NCBI GenBank assembly: GCA_905182225.1 | Contig: CAJJAJ010000026.1 | Coordinates: 1-35,673 of the forward strand | Reading direction: 5' to 3' | Length of the DNA stretch: 35,673 nucleotides | DNA from: an uncultured Aquiluna sp. | Lineage (GTDB): Bacteria; Actinomycetota; Actinomycetes; Actinomycetales; Microbacteriaceae | Part shown: positions 1 to 7,596 of the stretch, piece by piece | Position numbering within the stretch: the first letter of the stretch is position 1 | Layout: each line of letters opens with the position of its first letter | Translations under genes and position numbers: made by a program | Notes under the pieces: generated by a model | What the model was told of the DNA's origin: nothing | The model's database searches: none | The model's input: only the letters and a program-made list of their open reading frames with translations

Positions 1-278
1 ACCGGAGCGTCGTGCTCCGAGGAAACTACAAGGTTCTTGATGTTAAGAATTACCTCAACAACGTCCTCCTTGACACCCGCGATTGTTGAAAACTCGTGGC
101 TGACGCCCTGGATACGAATGTTTGTTACCGCTGCACCCGGAATCGAGCTGAGCAAAGTGCGTCGCATCGAGTTACCGAGGGTGTAGCCGAATCCTGGCTC
201 AAGCGGATCCAAGATGAATCGTGAGCGGTTTGGTCCTAGAACTTCTTCGTGCAATGTGGGGCGCTGTGCAATTAGCAC
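1..278 (-). CDS. rpoA: RNA polymerase alpha subunit, N-terminal part (cut by window edge)
   Basis: Only the first 92 codons are present; the rest lies left of the window. The alpha subunit dimerises through its N-terminal domain and scaffolds assembly of beta and beta' in the cytoplasm. The visible N-terminus reads M-L-I-A-Q-R-P-T-L, followed by [20 protein letters not shown], the classic alpha-NTD motif. The start is GTG at 276-278 with an AAAGGA ribosome-binding site about 7 nt upstream. The ATG at 292-294 is out of frame. It follows rpsK after a 98-bp gap in which rpsD is usually found in related operons. Confidence 0.95.
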   Translation of the reverse strand, partial: MLIAQRPTLHEEVLGPNRSRFILDPLEPGFGYTLGNSMRRTLLSSIPGAAVTNIRIQGVSHEFSTIAGVKEDVVEVILNIKNLVVSSEHDAP

Positions 279-296
279 TATTGGTTCCTTTCATCT

Positions 297-350
297 GAAC
301 ATCCACTATTTGATGTTCGTCATGGAAACACGCAGGCGGGCACCTGTGTG
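297..350 (-). promoter_or_regulatory. Two inverted repeats in the rpsK-rpoA gap
   Basis: A perfect 7-bp stem (GAACATC/GATGTTC, 8-nt loop) lies at 297-318, directly before the rpoA ribosome-binding site. A second, 8-bp stem with one mismatch (329-336 with 343-350) lies upstream of it. Neither is followed by a T-run, so neither looks like an intrinsic terminator. They could control rpoA translation or protect mRNA ends. The function is inferred. Confidence 0.4.
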
Positions 351-376
351 CGTGAGGCGTTAGATTTTTATTGAAG

Positions 377-781
377 TTATACGCGACGACGCTTTGGTGG
401 GCGGCAACCGTTGTGAGCCTGTGGGGTCACATCGCTGATTGAGCCAACCTCCAGGCCGGCGGCCTGCAGCGAACGAATTGCAGTCTCTCGTCCAGAGCCT
501 GGGCCCTTGACGAAGACATCAACCTTGCGGATACCGTGCTCTTGAGCCTTGCGGGCGGCCGACTCGGCTGCCATCTGAGCTGCGAACGGGGTCGACTTAC
601 GTGAACCCTTGAAGCCAACATCTCCAGAAGACGACCAGGAGATAACTGCTCCGGTTAGGTCGGTAATGGTGATGATGGTGTTGTTGAAGGTCGAGCGGAT
701 GTGCGCCTGACCTACCGGAATATTCTTCTTGTCCTTGCGACGAGGCTTGCGTGCTGCCGCGGATGCTTTAGGGGCTGCCAT
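377..781 (-). CDS. rpsK: 30S ribosomal protein S11
   Basis: S11 is a platform protein of the 30S subunit, contacting 16S rRNA near the E site and the mRNA exit. The 134-residue product has the usual length, a basic N-terminus ([19 protein letters not shown]) and the hallmark segments [36 protein letters not shown] and the C-terminal [11 protein letters not shown]. The start is ATG. It lies 31 bp after rpsM in the alpha operon and is followed by rpoA without an intervening rpsD. Confidence 0.98.
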   Translation of the reverse strand: MAAPKASAAARKPRRKDKKNIPVGQAHIRSTFNNTIITITDLTGAVISWSSSGDVGFKGSRKSTPFAAQMAAESAARKAQEHGIRKVDVFVKGPGSGRETAIRSLQAAGLEVGSISDVTPQAHNGCRPPKRRRV

Positions 782-812
782 TTGATTTTCTCCTAGATCC
801 TATGAGCCGCGA

Positions 813-1190
813 CTAGCGGGCTGCCTTCTTCTTGCCTGCTACGGTGCGCTTCGGACCCTTGCGTGTTCTTGCATTGGTCTTAGTGCGCTGTCCGCGGACC
901 GGAAGGCCCTTACGGTGACGAATTCCTTCGTATGAGCCGATTTCGACCTTGCGGCGAATATCTGCTGCAACTTCACGGCGAAGGTCACCCTCAACCTTGA
1001 AGTTCTGATCAATGTTGTCGCGAAGAGCGATCAACTGATCGTCAGTCAAGTCTTTTACTCTTACGTCTTCTGAGATGCTGGTGGCCTTCAGAATCTCGCG
1101 TGAGCGAGTTGGACCAATTCCATAGATGTAGGTAAGGGAAATCAACACTCGCTTGTCGCGAGGGATGTCCACTCCGGAGATACGTGCCAT
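813..1190 (-). CDS. rpsM: 30S ribosomal protein S13
   Basis: S13 sits in the head of the 30S subunit, forms intersubunit bridges and touches the P-site tRNA with its C-terminal tail. The 125-aa product starts [19 protein letters not shown], has the [14 protein letters not shown] helix-turn motif and [19 protein letters not shown], and ends in a lysine-rich tail. The ATG is preceded by a purine-rich stretch (GAAAG). It is separated from rpmJ by 133 bp, unusually long for this operon, and that gap contains a nested inverted repeat. Confidence 0.98.
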   Translation of the reverse strand: MARISGVDIPRDKRVLISLTYIYGIGPTRSREILKATSISEDVRVKDLTDDQLIALRDNIDQNFKVEGDLRREVAADIRRKVEIGSYEGIRHRKGLPVRGQRTKTNARTRKGPKRTVAGKKKAAR

Positions 1191-1210
1191 TATTTTTCTT
1201 TCGTTTTTTT

Positions 1211-1261
1211 GAAGGTCTGGGACAGCTCCATCTCAACTTGGCAAGTTGAGCCCCGGCCTTC
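1211..1261 (-). repeat. Nested inverted repeat between rpmJ and rpsM
   Basis: The inner stem at 1232-1250 (CTCAACTT/AAGTTGAG, 3-nt loop) is perfect over 8 bp. The outer arms at 1211-1221 and 1251-1261 (GAAGG...CCTTC plus G/C pairs) are imperfect. In the transcribed direction it ends just before an A-rich stretch and the rpsM start. It has no U-tract, so it is more likely an mRNA stability or translation-control element than a terminator. Confidence 0.45.
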
Positions 1262-1323
1262 AAACCGAGGGTTAGCTTTCGCTTGGTGCTGGCTTTTACT
1301 ATTTAGTTTTGAGCTAGGGCTTG

Positions 1324-1437
1324 TTAGCCCTGGCGCTGCTTGTGACGAGGATTCTCGCAAATAACCATCACGTTTCCGTGACGACGAATGACCTTGCACT
1401 TGTCGCAGATCTTCTTGACGCTTGGATTAACCTTCAT
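1324..1437 (-). CDS. rpmJ: 50S ribosomal protein L36 (zinc-binding form)
   Basis: This 37-residue protein is a small zinc-ribbon component of the 50S subunit. The translation is [20 protein letters not shown]..., ending RHKQRQG. Cys11, Cys14, Cys27 and His32 form the C-C-C-H zinc site, so this is the zinc-containing paralogue and not the cysteine-free one. The ATG is at 1435-1437 and the stop is TAA at 1324-1326. It lies 11 bp downstream of infA, the standard infA-rpmJ-rpsM order. Confidence 0.96.
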   Translation of the reverse strand: MKVNPSVKKICDKCKVIRRHGNVMVICENPRHKQRQG

Positions 1438-1448
1438 GCTCTTTCTTT

Positions 1449-1670
1449 CTACTTGTAGCGGTAAATAATGCGGCCGCGAGTCAGATCGTATGTCGACAGC
1501 TCAACTATCACGCGGTCTCCGGGGAGAATGCGGATATAGTGCTGACGCATCTTTCCCGAGATGTGGGCTAGAACTAGGTGACCGTTTGTTAGCTCCACCC
1601 GGAACATTGCGTTGGGTAGGGCTTCAACGACCGATCCCTCGATCTCGATAACGCCATCTTTGTTGGCCAT
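1449..1670 (-). CDS. infA: Translation initiation factor IF-1
   Basis: IF-1 binds the 30S A site and assists IF-2 and IF-3 during initiation. The 73-aa product is a single S1/OB-fold domain beginning [21 protein letters not shown] and ending in GRIIYRYK, full length for the family. It is the first gene of the infA-rpmJ-rpsM-rpsK-rpoA transcription group. It is separated from map by 124 bp, which contain a candidate promoter. Confidence 0.98.
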   Translation of the reverse strand: MANKDGVIEIEGSVVEALPNAMFRVELTNGHLVLAHISGKMRQHYIRILPGDRVIVELSTYDLTRGRIIYRYK

Positions 1671-1761
1671 GCACTCACTTAATCACTACTGGTTTAGCGT
1701 TACGAACGCGCAAAAACTCACAAAAATTGCAGAGGTTTTCACGCAGAAACGCCAAGTCGCA

Positions 1762-1791
1762 ATTCTAAGGGGTTTTTGCCACGAAAGCTAG
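1762..1791 (-). promoter_or_regulatory. Candidate infA (alpha operon) promoter
   Basis: Read on the minus strand there is a TAGAAT -10-like hexamer at 1762-1767 inside a 14-bp string (ACCCCTTAGAATTG, 1760-1773). The same 14-bp string occurs at the candidate rpoB promoter (27269-27282). The -35 position is weak (CTAGCT or TAGCTT). The placement between map and infA fits an internal promoter for the alpha genes. Confidence 0.45.
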
Positions 1792-1794
1792 TGG

Positions 1795-2619
1795 CTAACC
1801 CAAGAAGACAGGGGCAATCCCAAAGGGCTTTAGGCCTTCGGCACCGCCATCGACCGCAGTCAGAACCCAAATACCGTCGTCGTGTACTGCAACCGAGTGC
1901 TCCCAATGAGCCCCATCCGAATTATCGCGCGTGGCGACGCCCCAGTCATCATCAAGAACAAAGGTGTTTTGGTCACCGAAAGTGATCATCGGTTCGATTG
2001 CGACGCACAACCCAGACTGCACCTTCGGTCCAGCATCACGAACTCGATAATTGAACACGGCCGGGTCTTCGTGCATAGATCGCCCGATACCGTGACCCAC
2101 GTACTGCTCCAAAATCCCGTATGGCCCCGCACTGAGGACGTAATCCTGAACCGCGACTCCAACTTCATTTAGCTTCTTTGCGGTCGCCAGAGCAGCTATT
2201 CCCGCCCAGAGGGAACCCTCACAGACATCCGACAGCTGTTGGCGCTTTAGAGCAAAGTCATCGGTTGCGCCCGGCACCACCATGGAAAAGGCGCTGTCAC
2301 CATTCCAGCCGTCAATTTCCGCCCCACAGTCAATCGAAACTAAATCGCCAGGTTCCAAGACAAGACTGGACGGTATTCCGTGGACCACGGTTGAATTTAC
2401 AGAGGCACAGATGGTGTGAGAATACCCAGGCACCAGCTGAAAGTTTGGAATTCCACCGCCGGCCCGAATGGTTTTTTCTGCTATTTGGTCAAGTTCAAGA
2501 GTAGTAACCCCGGGCTTGATGGCGGCTTTCACATTTGCAAGGGCCTTGGCGGTGAGCAAGCCAGCTGTTCGCATTTTCCGAATTTGGTCCGGTGTTTTTA
2601 GCTCGTAACCCTTACGCAT
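1795..2619 (-). CDS. map: Methionine aminopeptidase, type I
   Basis: This enzyme removes the N-terminal methionine from nascent proteins in the cytoplasm. Counting from the ATG at 2617-2619 (274 aa), all five metal ligands of the pita-bread fold are visible: D97 and D108 in IDCGAEIDGWNGDSA, H176 in VGHGIGRSMHEDP, E209 in AIEPMITFG and E240 in WEHSVAV. H80 (VHGIP) is the conserved substrate-site histidine. The ATG overlaps the adk stop by 8 bp. An in-frame GTG two codons earlier (2623-2625) is an alternative start. It closes the spc group after secY and adk. Confidence 0.96.
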   Translation of the reverse strand: MRKGYELKTPDQIRKMRTAGLLTAKALANVKAAIKPGVTTLELDQIAEKTIRAGGGIPNFQLVPGYSHTICASVNSTVVHGIPSSLVLEPGDLVSIDCGAEIDGWNGDSAFSMVVPGATDDFALKRQQLSDVCEGSLWAGIAALATAKKLNEVGVAVQDYVLSAGPYGILEQYVGHGIGRSMHEDPAVFNYRVRDAGPKVQSGLCVAIEPMITFGDQNTFVLDDDWGVATRDNSDGAHWEHSVAVHDDGIWVLTAVDGGAEGLKPFGIAPVFLG

Positions 2620-3199
2620 CTTCACTTAGACCGCGCGCGGACAAAACTTCGGAGATTCGAGCGGTAACGACATTGACATCGCCAAGACCGTCTACCTTTG
2701 CCACTAGCGAACGCGATGCGTAGACATCAATGAGAGGGGCAGTTTGCTCCTCGTAAATTCCCTGACGCTTGCGGATTACCTCGGGGGTATCATCGGTGCG
2801 ACCCTGCTCTTTAGCTCTGTTTGCGAGCCTGGAAACCAGCTCTTCCCTGTCGGCTGTTAGCTGCACAACTACATCTAGCTTCGTCCCATTCTGGGACAAA
2901 AACTGATCAAGCTTTTCAACCTGATCGAGGGTTCTTGGGTAACCGTCTAGCAGGAAGCCATTCAAAACATCCGGCTGGGAAAGTCGATCTTTCACCAACG
3001 CATTGGTGAGAGTGTCCGGCACGTATTCGCCGCGGTCCATGTAGCCCTTAGCCTCAACACCAAGAGGAGTCTCGTCTGCAACGTTCCTGCGGAAGATGTC
3101 TCCGGTGGAAATTGCAGGTATTGAGTAACGAGTTGCAAGGAGTGCCGCCTGAGTCCCCTTGCCGGCACCCGGGGGGCCGATCAAAAGGATGCCGATCAC
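2612..3199 (-). CDS. adk: Adenylate kinase
   Basis: This enzyme catalyses ATP + AMP <-> 2 ADP in the cytoplasm. The 195-aa product begins MIGILLIGPPGAGKGTQAA with the P-loop GPPGAGKGT at residues 8-16. It then shows the AMP-binding STGDIFRRN and GFLLDGYPRTLDQ motifs. The LID is short and lacks the four-cysteine zinc knuckle (ANRAKEQGRTDDTPEVIRKR), the form usual in actinobacteria. Its ATG overlaps the secY stop by 4 bp (ATGA), indicating translational coupling. Confidence 0.97.
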   Translation of the reverse strand: MIGILLIGPPGAGKGTQAALLATRYSIPAISTGDIFRRNVADETPLGVEAKGYMDRGEYVPDTLTNALVKDRLSQPDVLNGFLLDGYPRTLDQVEKLDQFLSQNGTKLDVVVQLTADREELVSRLANRAKEQGRTDDTPEVIRKRQGIYEEQTAPLIDVYASRSLVAKVDGLGDVNVVTARISEVLSARGLSEDA

Positions 3200-4512
3200 T
3201 TGAGAAGGCCCTCGTAGTTTCGCTGCTGCATCTGAGCACTGATTTGCTTCACAGTGTCCAGTCCAACACCAACGATGATCAAGATCGAAGTTCCTCCGAA
3301 TGGGAAGTTTTGATTGGTTCCAATGGCAGTGAATGCAACCAACGGAATCAGCGCGATCAAACCTAGGTAAATGGCACCCGGGAAAGTTATGCGGCTGATG
3401 ACATACTGCAAGTACTCGGTGGTCGGACGACCAGCTCTAATACCAGGTATGAATCCGCCGTAGCGCTTCATGTTGTCGCTGATTTCCTCTGGGTTCAAGG
3501 TGATAGCAACGTAGAAATACGTGAACCCGACGATTAGCAAGAAATACATTGCCATGTAAAGCGGGTTGTCGCCAGAGGTCAGATATGTAGAAATAAAGCG
3601 AACCCAAGGAGACACCTGACCGGTTGTTGCATCCGGCTGGTTGAACTGAGCCAAGAGAGCTGGCAAATAAAGCATTGAGGACGCAAAGATAACCGGGATA
3701 ACTCCGGCGGTGTTTACCTTCACTGGAATGTAGGTTGCCTGACCGCCGTAGGCCTTTCGGCCAACCATACGCTTGGCGTACTGAACTGGAATTCGTCGTT
3801 GCGACTGCTCAACAAGAACCACCAGTCCCACCACAATAAATCCGACAGCCATAACCATGACGAAGATTTCAATGCTTCTAGTCTGAAGAATCTGAAGCAA
3901 GCTGGATGGGAAGGTCGAGGCGATTGAAGTGAAGATCAAAAGCGACATTCCGTTTCCGACACCGCGCTCGGTGATTAGCTCACCAATCCACATGATCAAA
4001 CCGGTTCCGGCAGTCATTGTCATCACCATCAAGGTGATGGAAAGCGGTCCAGTATCAACCAGAATCGGAAGCGTACAGTCAGCTCCGAACAAAGCGCCCT
4101 GTCTTGCAACGGTAACCAAAGTGGTTGCCTGTAGCAGTCCAAGAGCGATTGTTAGGTAACGGGTGTACTGAGTCAGCTTCGCCTGACCAGAAGGTCCTTC
4201 TTTGTGAAGGGTCTCGAAGCGAGGGATTACAACTCTAAGCAACTGGGTAATAATCGAAGCCGTAATGTACGGCATGATTCCCAGGGCGAAGATGGAAAGC
4301 TGCAAGAGCGCTCCACCGGAAAACAGGTTCACTAGTTCATACAGACCAGAAGTCGACTGACTCTGATCAAGACATTGCTGAACATTCGAGTAATCAACGT
4401 TTGGGGCTGGTATGAACGAGCCCAATCGGAAGATTGCAATCATGCTGAGCGTAAACGCCAGCTTGTTGCGCAGATCCGGAGTACGGAATGCGCGAGCTAT
4501 TGCACTAAACAA
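3196..4512 (-). CDS. secY: Preprotein translocase channel subunit SecY
   Basis: This is the pore subunit of the SecYEG translocon in the cytoplasmic membrane, exporting and inserting proteins. It is 438 aa with about ten hydrophobic segments and family signatures: FSGGALLQLSIFALGIMPYITASIITQLL near residues 64-92, WIGELITERGVGNGMSLLIF, and GFIPGIRAGRPTTEYL in the cytoplasmic loop before the last membrane segments. It lies 24 bp after rplO and overlaps adk, the canonical spc position. Confidence 0.98.
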   Translation of the reverse strand: MFSAIARAFRTPDLRNKLAFTLSMIAIFRLGSFIPAPNVDYSNVQQCLDQSQSTSGLYELVNLFSGGALLQLSIFALGIMPYITASIITQLLRVVIPRFETLHKEGPSGQAKLTQYTRYLTIALGLLQATTLVTVARQGALFGADCTLPILVDTGPLSITLMVMTMTAGTGLIMWIGELITERGVGNGMSLLIFTSIASTFPSSLLQILQTRSIEIFVMVMAVGFIVVGLVVLVEQSQRRIPVQYAKRMVGRKAYGGQATYIPVKVNTAGVIPVIFASSMLYLPALLAQFNQPDATTGQVSPWVRFISTYLTSGDNPLYMAMYFLLIVGFTYFYVAITLNPEEISDNMKRYGGFIPGIRAGRPTTEYLQYVISRITFPGAIYLGLIALIPLVAFTAIGTNQNFPFGGTSILIIVGVGLDTVKQISAQMQQRNYEGLLK

Positions 4513-4536
4513 AAGTGAACCTACTCCCCTAGATGA

Positions 4537-5307
4537 TTAGGCGTTGACGCTGCCGCCGGCAGCTTCAATCTTGGTCTTTGCTGACTCGGAAACCTTGTCA
4601 ACACTAATCTCTAGCTTAACCGACAGGTCACCGCCACCAAGAACCTTGACTGGCTTGTTCTTGCGAACAGCACCCTTGGCCACTAGATCAGAAATTGTTA
4701 CAGCTCCACCCTTTGGATAAAGCTCAGTTAGCTTCTCAAGGTTTACTACCTGGTATTCCACCCGGAATGGGTTCTTGAATCCACGTAGCTTAGGTGTACG
4801 CATAACTAGGTTCACGCCACCACCCTCAAAGCCCAGGCGAGTAGTTGTGCGAGCACCGGTACCCTTGGTACCTCTACCTGCAGTCTTACCCTTCGAACCT
4901 TCACCAAGACCCTTACGAGTCTTATCCTTCTTGGCACCCTTTGCAGGGCGAAGGTGGTGAAGACGCAAGATCTGAGACTTCTCAATCTTTTCAGCCGGCT
5001 TCTTCTTCGACTTGGCAACCGCTGGCTTTGCAGCAGCGACAACCGGAGCCTTTTCGGCAACTGGCTTTGCAGCAGCAGCTTTTGGCGCAGCAGCTTTTGG
5101 TGCGGCAGCCTTAGTTGCTGGCTTTGCAGCAGCTTTCGGTGCGGCAGCCTTTGGCGCAGCAGTCTTAGCGGCTGGCTTTGCAGCAGCTTTCGGTGCGGCA
5201 GCCTTAGTTGCTGGCTTTGCAGCAGCTGGCTTCTTTACAGCCGGAGCCTTGGCAGCTGGCTTTGCAGCAGCTGGCTTCTTCTCGGCTGGCTTCTTCTCTT
5301 CAGCCAT
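4537..5307 (-). CDS. rplO: 50S ribosomal protein L15 with a 112-residue Ala/Lys/Pro-rich N-terminal extension
   Basis: L15 is a late-assembling core protein of the 50S subunit. Residues about 113-256 form the normal L15 domain: [40 protein letters not shown] and the C-terminal beta-rich domain. Residues 1-112 are an extra low-complexity tail built from AAKPAAK, KAAAPKA and similar units, resembling histone H1 tails. The tail is strongly basic and presumably disordered. Typical L15 is about 145 aa, so this is nearly double. The ATG directly abuts the rpmD stop (TAAATG), so the extension is read in the normal operon position and not produced by a misplaced start. Confidence 0.95.
   Translation of the reverse strand: MAEEKKPAEKKPAAAKPAAKAPAVKKPAAAKPATKAAAPKAAAKPAAKTAAPKAAAPKAAAKPATKAAAPKAAAPKAAAAKPVAEKAPVVAAAKPAVAKSKKKPAEKIEKSQILRLHHLRPAKGAKKDKTRKGLGEGSKGKTAGRGTKGTGARTTTRLGFEGGGVNLVMRTPKLRGFKNPFRVEYQVVNLEKLTELYPKGGAVTISDLVAKGAVRKNKPVKVLGGGDLSVKLEISVDKVSESAKTKIEAAGGSVNA
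5023..5274 (-). repeat. Degenerate in-frame repeats coding the L15 tail
   Basis: On the plus strand this stretch repeats variants of GCTGGCTTTGCAGCAGC and GGTGCGGCAGCCTT. They code blocks of Ala-Ala-Lys-Pro and Lys-Ala-Ala-Ala-Pro on the minus strand. Several copies are identical over more than 20 bases, so length change by slippage or recombination is plausible. Confidence 0.8.
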
Positions 5308-5493
5308 TTAGTCGATCTCCTCAACTTTAACGAGGTGGGCAACAGTGTTTACGAGGCCGCGGTTGGACTTAGTGTCCTCGCGTACAACGATGTCACCGAT
5401 GCGCTTCAGTCCCAGGGTGCGAAGTGAATCGCGCTGGTTTTGCTTTCCACCGTTTGAACTTTTCAATTGGGTCACTTTGAGACGAGCAGCCAT
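5308..5493 (-). CDS. rpmD: 50S ribosomal protein L30
   Basis: L30 is a small 50S protein near the central protuberance and is present in many but not all bacteria. The 61-aa product [40 protein letters not shown]... has the standard length and the [14 protein letters not shown] signature. The start overlaps the rpsE stop by one base (TAATG) and the stop abuts the rplO ATG, giving tight coupling on both sides. Confidence 0.97.
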   Translation of the reverse strand: MAARLKVTQLKSSNGGKQNQRDSLRTLGLKRIGDIVVREDTKSNRGLVNTVAHLVKVEEID

Positions 5494-6215
5494 TAGACAC
5501 CAGCCTTTTCAGTCTTTTCAGTCTTTTCAGTCTTTGCTGGCAACAGACGTGCTGGTGCTACCTCGGCAAGAGTCTTACCACGACGTGCTGCCACGGCGGC
5601 TGGTTCCTCTAGCTGACGCAAAGCCTCGACGGTTGCATGAACAATATTTAGTGTGTTGGAAGATCCGAGCGACTTCGAAAGCACGTCGTGAACTCCGGCG
5701 CACTCCAAAACTGCACGAACTGGACCACCGGCGATAACACCGGTACCCTCCGACGCTGGACGCAATAGAACGACTCCAGCTGCAGCCTCTCCCTGAACAG
5801 GGTGAGGAATTGTTGAGCCAGCACGTGGTACGCGGAAGAAGTTCTTCTTCGCATCCTCCACGCCCTTGGCAATCGCAGCTGGAACTTCTTTTGCCTTACC
5901 GTAACCAACGCCAACGGTTCCGTCGCCATCTCCAACCACAACAAGTGCGGTGAAGGAGAAACGACGACCACCCTTGACCACCTTGGATACACGGTTGATT
6001 GTTACAACACGCTCCAAGAACTGGCTCTTAGGCTCTTCGCGCTCACGACGGTCGTTCTTTGGTCCACGATCACGTGAACCACGACGCTGCTCGCGCTCGT
6101 TCGGGTCGACAGTAGTTACTGGCGCCTCAGTGGTTACTGCGGCATCGGTAGCTGCTGGAGTCTCGGTAGTTGCGGTAGCTTCAGCCACTGGCACTTCCTT
6201 CTTTTCTTCGCTCAA
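5493..6215 (-). CDS. rpsE: 30S ribosomal protein S5 with acidic N-terminal and KTE-repeat C-terminal tails
   Basis: S5 lies at the mRNA entry side of the 30S subunit and influences decoding fidelity; its double-stranded-RNA-binding fold and S5 C-domain are visible ([50 protein letters not shown]). The protein is 240 aa against about 165 in E. coli. Residues 1-64 form an acidic Thr/Ala/Glu-rich then Arg-rich extension, and the C-terminus holds three Lys-Thr-Glu repeats. The start is TTG at 6213-6215, overlapping the rplR stop (TTGA), with AAGGA 8 nt upstream. No in-frame ATG or GTG fits as well. Confidence 0.95.
   Translation of the reverse strand: MSEEKKEVPVAEATATTETPAATDAAVTTEAPVTTVDPNEREQRRGSRDRGPKNDRREREEPKSQFLERVVTINRVSKVVKGGRRFSFTALVVVGDGDGTVGVGYGKAKEVPAAIAKGVEDAKKNFFRVPRAGSTIPHPVQGEAAAGVVLLRPASEGTGVIAGGPVRAVLECAGVHDVLSKSLGSSNTLNIVHATVEALRQLEEPAAVAARRGKTLAEVAPARLLPAKTEKTEKTEKAGV
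5505..5531 (-). repeat. Three perfect 9-bp tandem repeats at the end of rpsE
   Basis: CTTTTCAGT occurs three times head to tail on the plus strand and codes three Lys-Thr-Glu triplets in the S5 C-terminus. Identical codon use in each copy suggests recent duplication by slippage. Confidence 0.85.
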
Positions 6216-6583
6216 AGCACTAGTCCTTCCTCGCGAGCCGCAGCAGCAACAGCTGCAACGCGACCTGCATAGCGGTTACCACCGCGGTCAAAGACCACTT
6301 CGGAAACGCCGGCCTTCTTGGCACGCTCAGCAATTAGCTTGCCTACCATTGTGGCCTTGTCGGTCTTGGTGCCGGCTACTACGCGCATATCCGCTTCCAT
6401 GGTCGATGCCGAGGCTAGGGTCTGACCCACGCCGTCATCAACTAGTTGGACGAATAGGTGACGTGCTGAGCGCGTGACAACTAGACGAGGTCGCATTGCT
6501 GTGCCCTCGATCTTCTTGCGCAGGCGAACGTGACGACGGCCACGAGCGGCTGACTTTGACTTGCCTCTAGTTCCTAGAGCCAT
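6212..6583 (-). CDS. rplR: 50S ribosomal protein L18
   Basis: L18 binds 5S rRNA in the central protuberance. The 123-aa product starts [29 protein letters not shown]. It carries [53 protein letters not shown] and a short hydrophobic end EEGLVL, all typical of the family. It lies 2 bp after rplF and overlaps rpsE. Confidence 0.98.
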   Translation of the reverse strand: MALGTRGKSKSAARGRRHVRLRKKIEGTAMRPRLVVTRSARHLFVQLVDDGVGQTLASASTMEADMRVVAGTKTDKATMVGKLIAERAKKAGVSEVVFDRGGNRYAGRVAAVAAAAREEGLVL

Positions 6584-6585
6584 GA

Positions 6586-7122
6586 TTACTTACCAGCCTT
6601 TCCGGCCTTGCGACGGACTCGCTCGCCTTCGTAACGAACTCCCTTGCCCTTATAAGGCTCAGGCTTGCGAAGCTTACGAATGTTAGCTGCCATCTCTCCG
6701 ACGGCTTGCTTGTCGATTCCCGACACGATGATCTTGGTGTTTCCTTCGACTACCAAAGTGATGCCCTCCGGAGGAGTTACAAACACTGGGTGGCTGAAGC
6801 CAAGAGATAGTTCCACGGTCGCACCCTTGAGTGCTGCACGATAACCGGTGCCTACGATTTCGAGTGCTTTAGTGAAGCCCTCGGAAACGCCGTGAACGTT
6901 GTTAGCGATTAGTGAACGGGTTAGTCCGTGAAGTGACTTTGAAACTGCCTCGTCGTCTGGACGAGCAACAATAACGCTGCCATCTTCTTGTGAAACAGTG
7001 ATTGGTTTAGAAACGGTGAGCTTTAGCTCGCCCTTTGGGCCCTTGACTGCAACATCCTGGCCGTTGATCTCAACGGTCACGCCTGCTGGCAGCGGAATGG
7101 GTAGTTTTCCAATTCTCGACAT
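6586..7122 (-). CDS. rplF: 50S ribosomal protein L6
   Basis: L6 binds domain VI of 23S rRNA near the sarcin-ricin loop and the GTPase centre. The 178-aa product has the duplicated L6 fold: N-terminal [19 protein letters not shown] with VKGPKGEL, and the C-terminal signature [25 protein letters not shown]. It lies 6 bp downstream of rpsH. Confidence 0.98.
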   Translation of the reverse strand: MSRIGKLPIPLPAGVTVEINGQDVAVKGPKGELKLTVSKPITVSQEDGSVIVARPDDEAVSKSLHGLTRSLIANNVHGVSEGFTKALEIVGTGYRAALKGATVELSLGFSHPVFVTPPEGITLVVEGNTKIIVSGIDKQAVGEMAANIRKLRKPEPYKGKGVRYEGERVRRKAGKAGK

Positions 7123-7128
7123 TATTGC

Positions 7129-7527
7129 TTACCAGACGTAGGCGAGGACTTCCCCACCTACTCCCTTCTTTGAAGCCTGGCGGTCAGTTAGTAGGCCGCT
7201 AGAGGTGGACAGGATTGCAACGCCCAAGCCGCCAAGCACCTTGGGTAGCTCGGTGGACTTTGCGTAAACGCGAAGACCTGGCTTGGATACACGCTTGATA
7301 CCAACGATGCTGGTCTCGCGATTTGGGCCGTACTTCATGGTGATGTGCATGGTCTTGCCGACCTTTGCATCCTCAACCTTGTAAGAAGCAATGTAACCCT
7401 CTGACTTCAAGATCTCAGCGATTGTTCCCTTTAGTTTGGAAAAAGGAACGTTCAGTGATTCGTGGTGAGCCATGTTGGCATTGCGCAGCCGGGTCAGGAA
7501 GTCTGCTACCGGATCTGTCATTGTCAT
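7129..7527 (-). CDS. rpsH: 30S ribosomal protein S8
   Basis: S8 is a primary 16S rRNA-binding protein (helix 21) and in E. coli the translational repressor of the spc operon. The 132-aa product begins [18 protein letters not shown] and ends with [26 protein letters not shown], the highly conserved RNA-binding end. It is preceded by a 69-bp gap after rplE where many actinobacteria encode S14; here there is only an inverted repeat. Confidence 0.98.
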   Translation of the reverse strand: MTMTDPVADFLTRLRNANMAHHESLNVPFSKLKGTIAEILKSEGYIASYKVEDAKVGKTMHITMKYGPNRETSIVGIKRVSKPGLRVYAKSTELPKVLGGLGVAILSTSSGLLTDRQASKKGVGGEVLAYVW

Positions 7528-7558
7528 AATGTGTCTTCTTTCTCGAAGTGGTTTCCAG

Positions 7559-7573
7559 GTGCTTTACAAGCAC
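7559..7573 (-). promoter_or_regulatory. Inverted repeat in the rplE-rpsH gap
   Basis: A perfect 6-bp stem (GTGCTT/AAGCAC) closes a 3-nt loop within the 69-bp gap between rplE and rpsH, where rpsN is missing. It may be an S8-type mRNA target or a relic of gene loss. I cannot assign a function from sequence alone. Confidence 0.35.
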
Positions 7574-7596
7574 AGGGACCTACCTCAATCGTGTTA

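Noticed and set aside
5023-5290. Possible CRISPR-like or mobile repeat
   Set aside because: The repeats are in frame, irregular, without spacers, and code the L15 tail.
5012-5311. Ala/Phe/Gly-repeat frame on the plus strand (AAFGAAAFG-type)
   Set aside because: It is the mirror image of the L15 tail repeats. The minus-strand reading has the L15 core and operon context.
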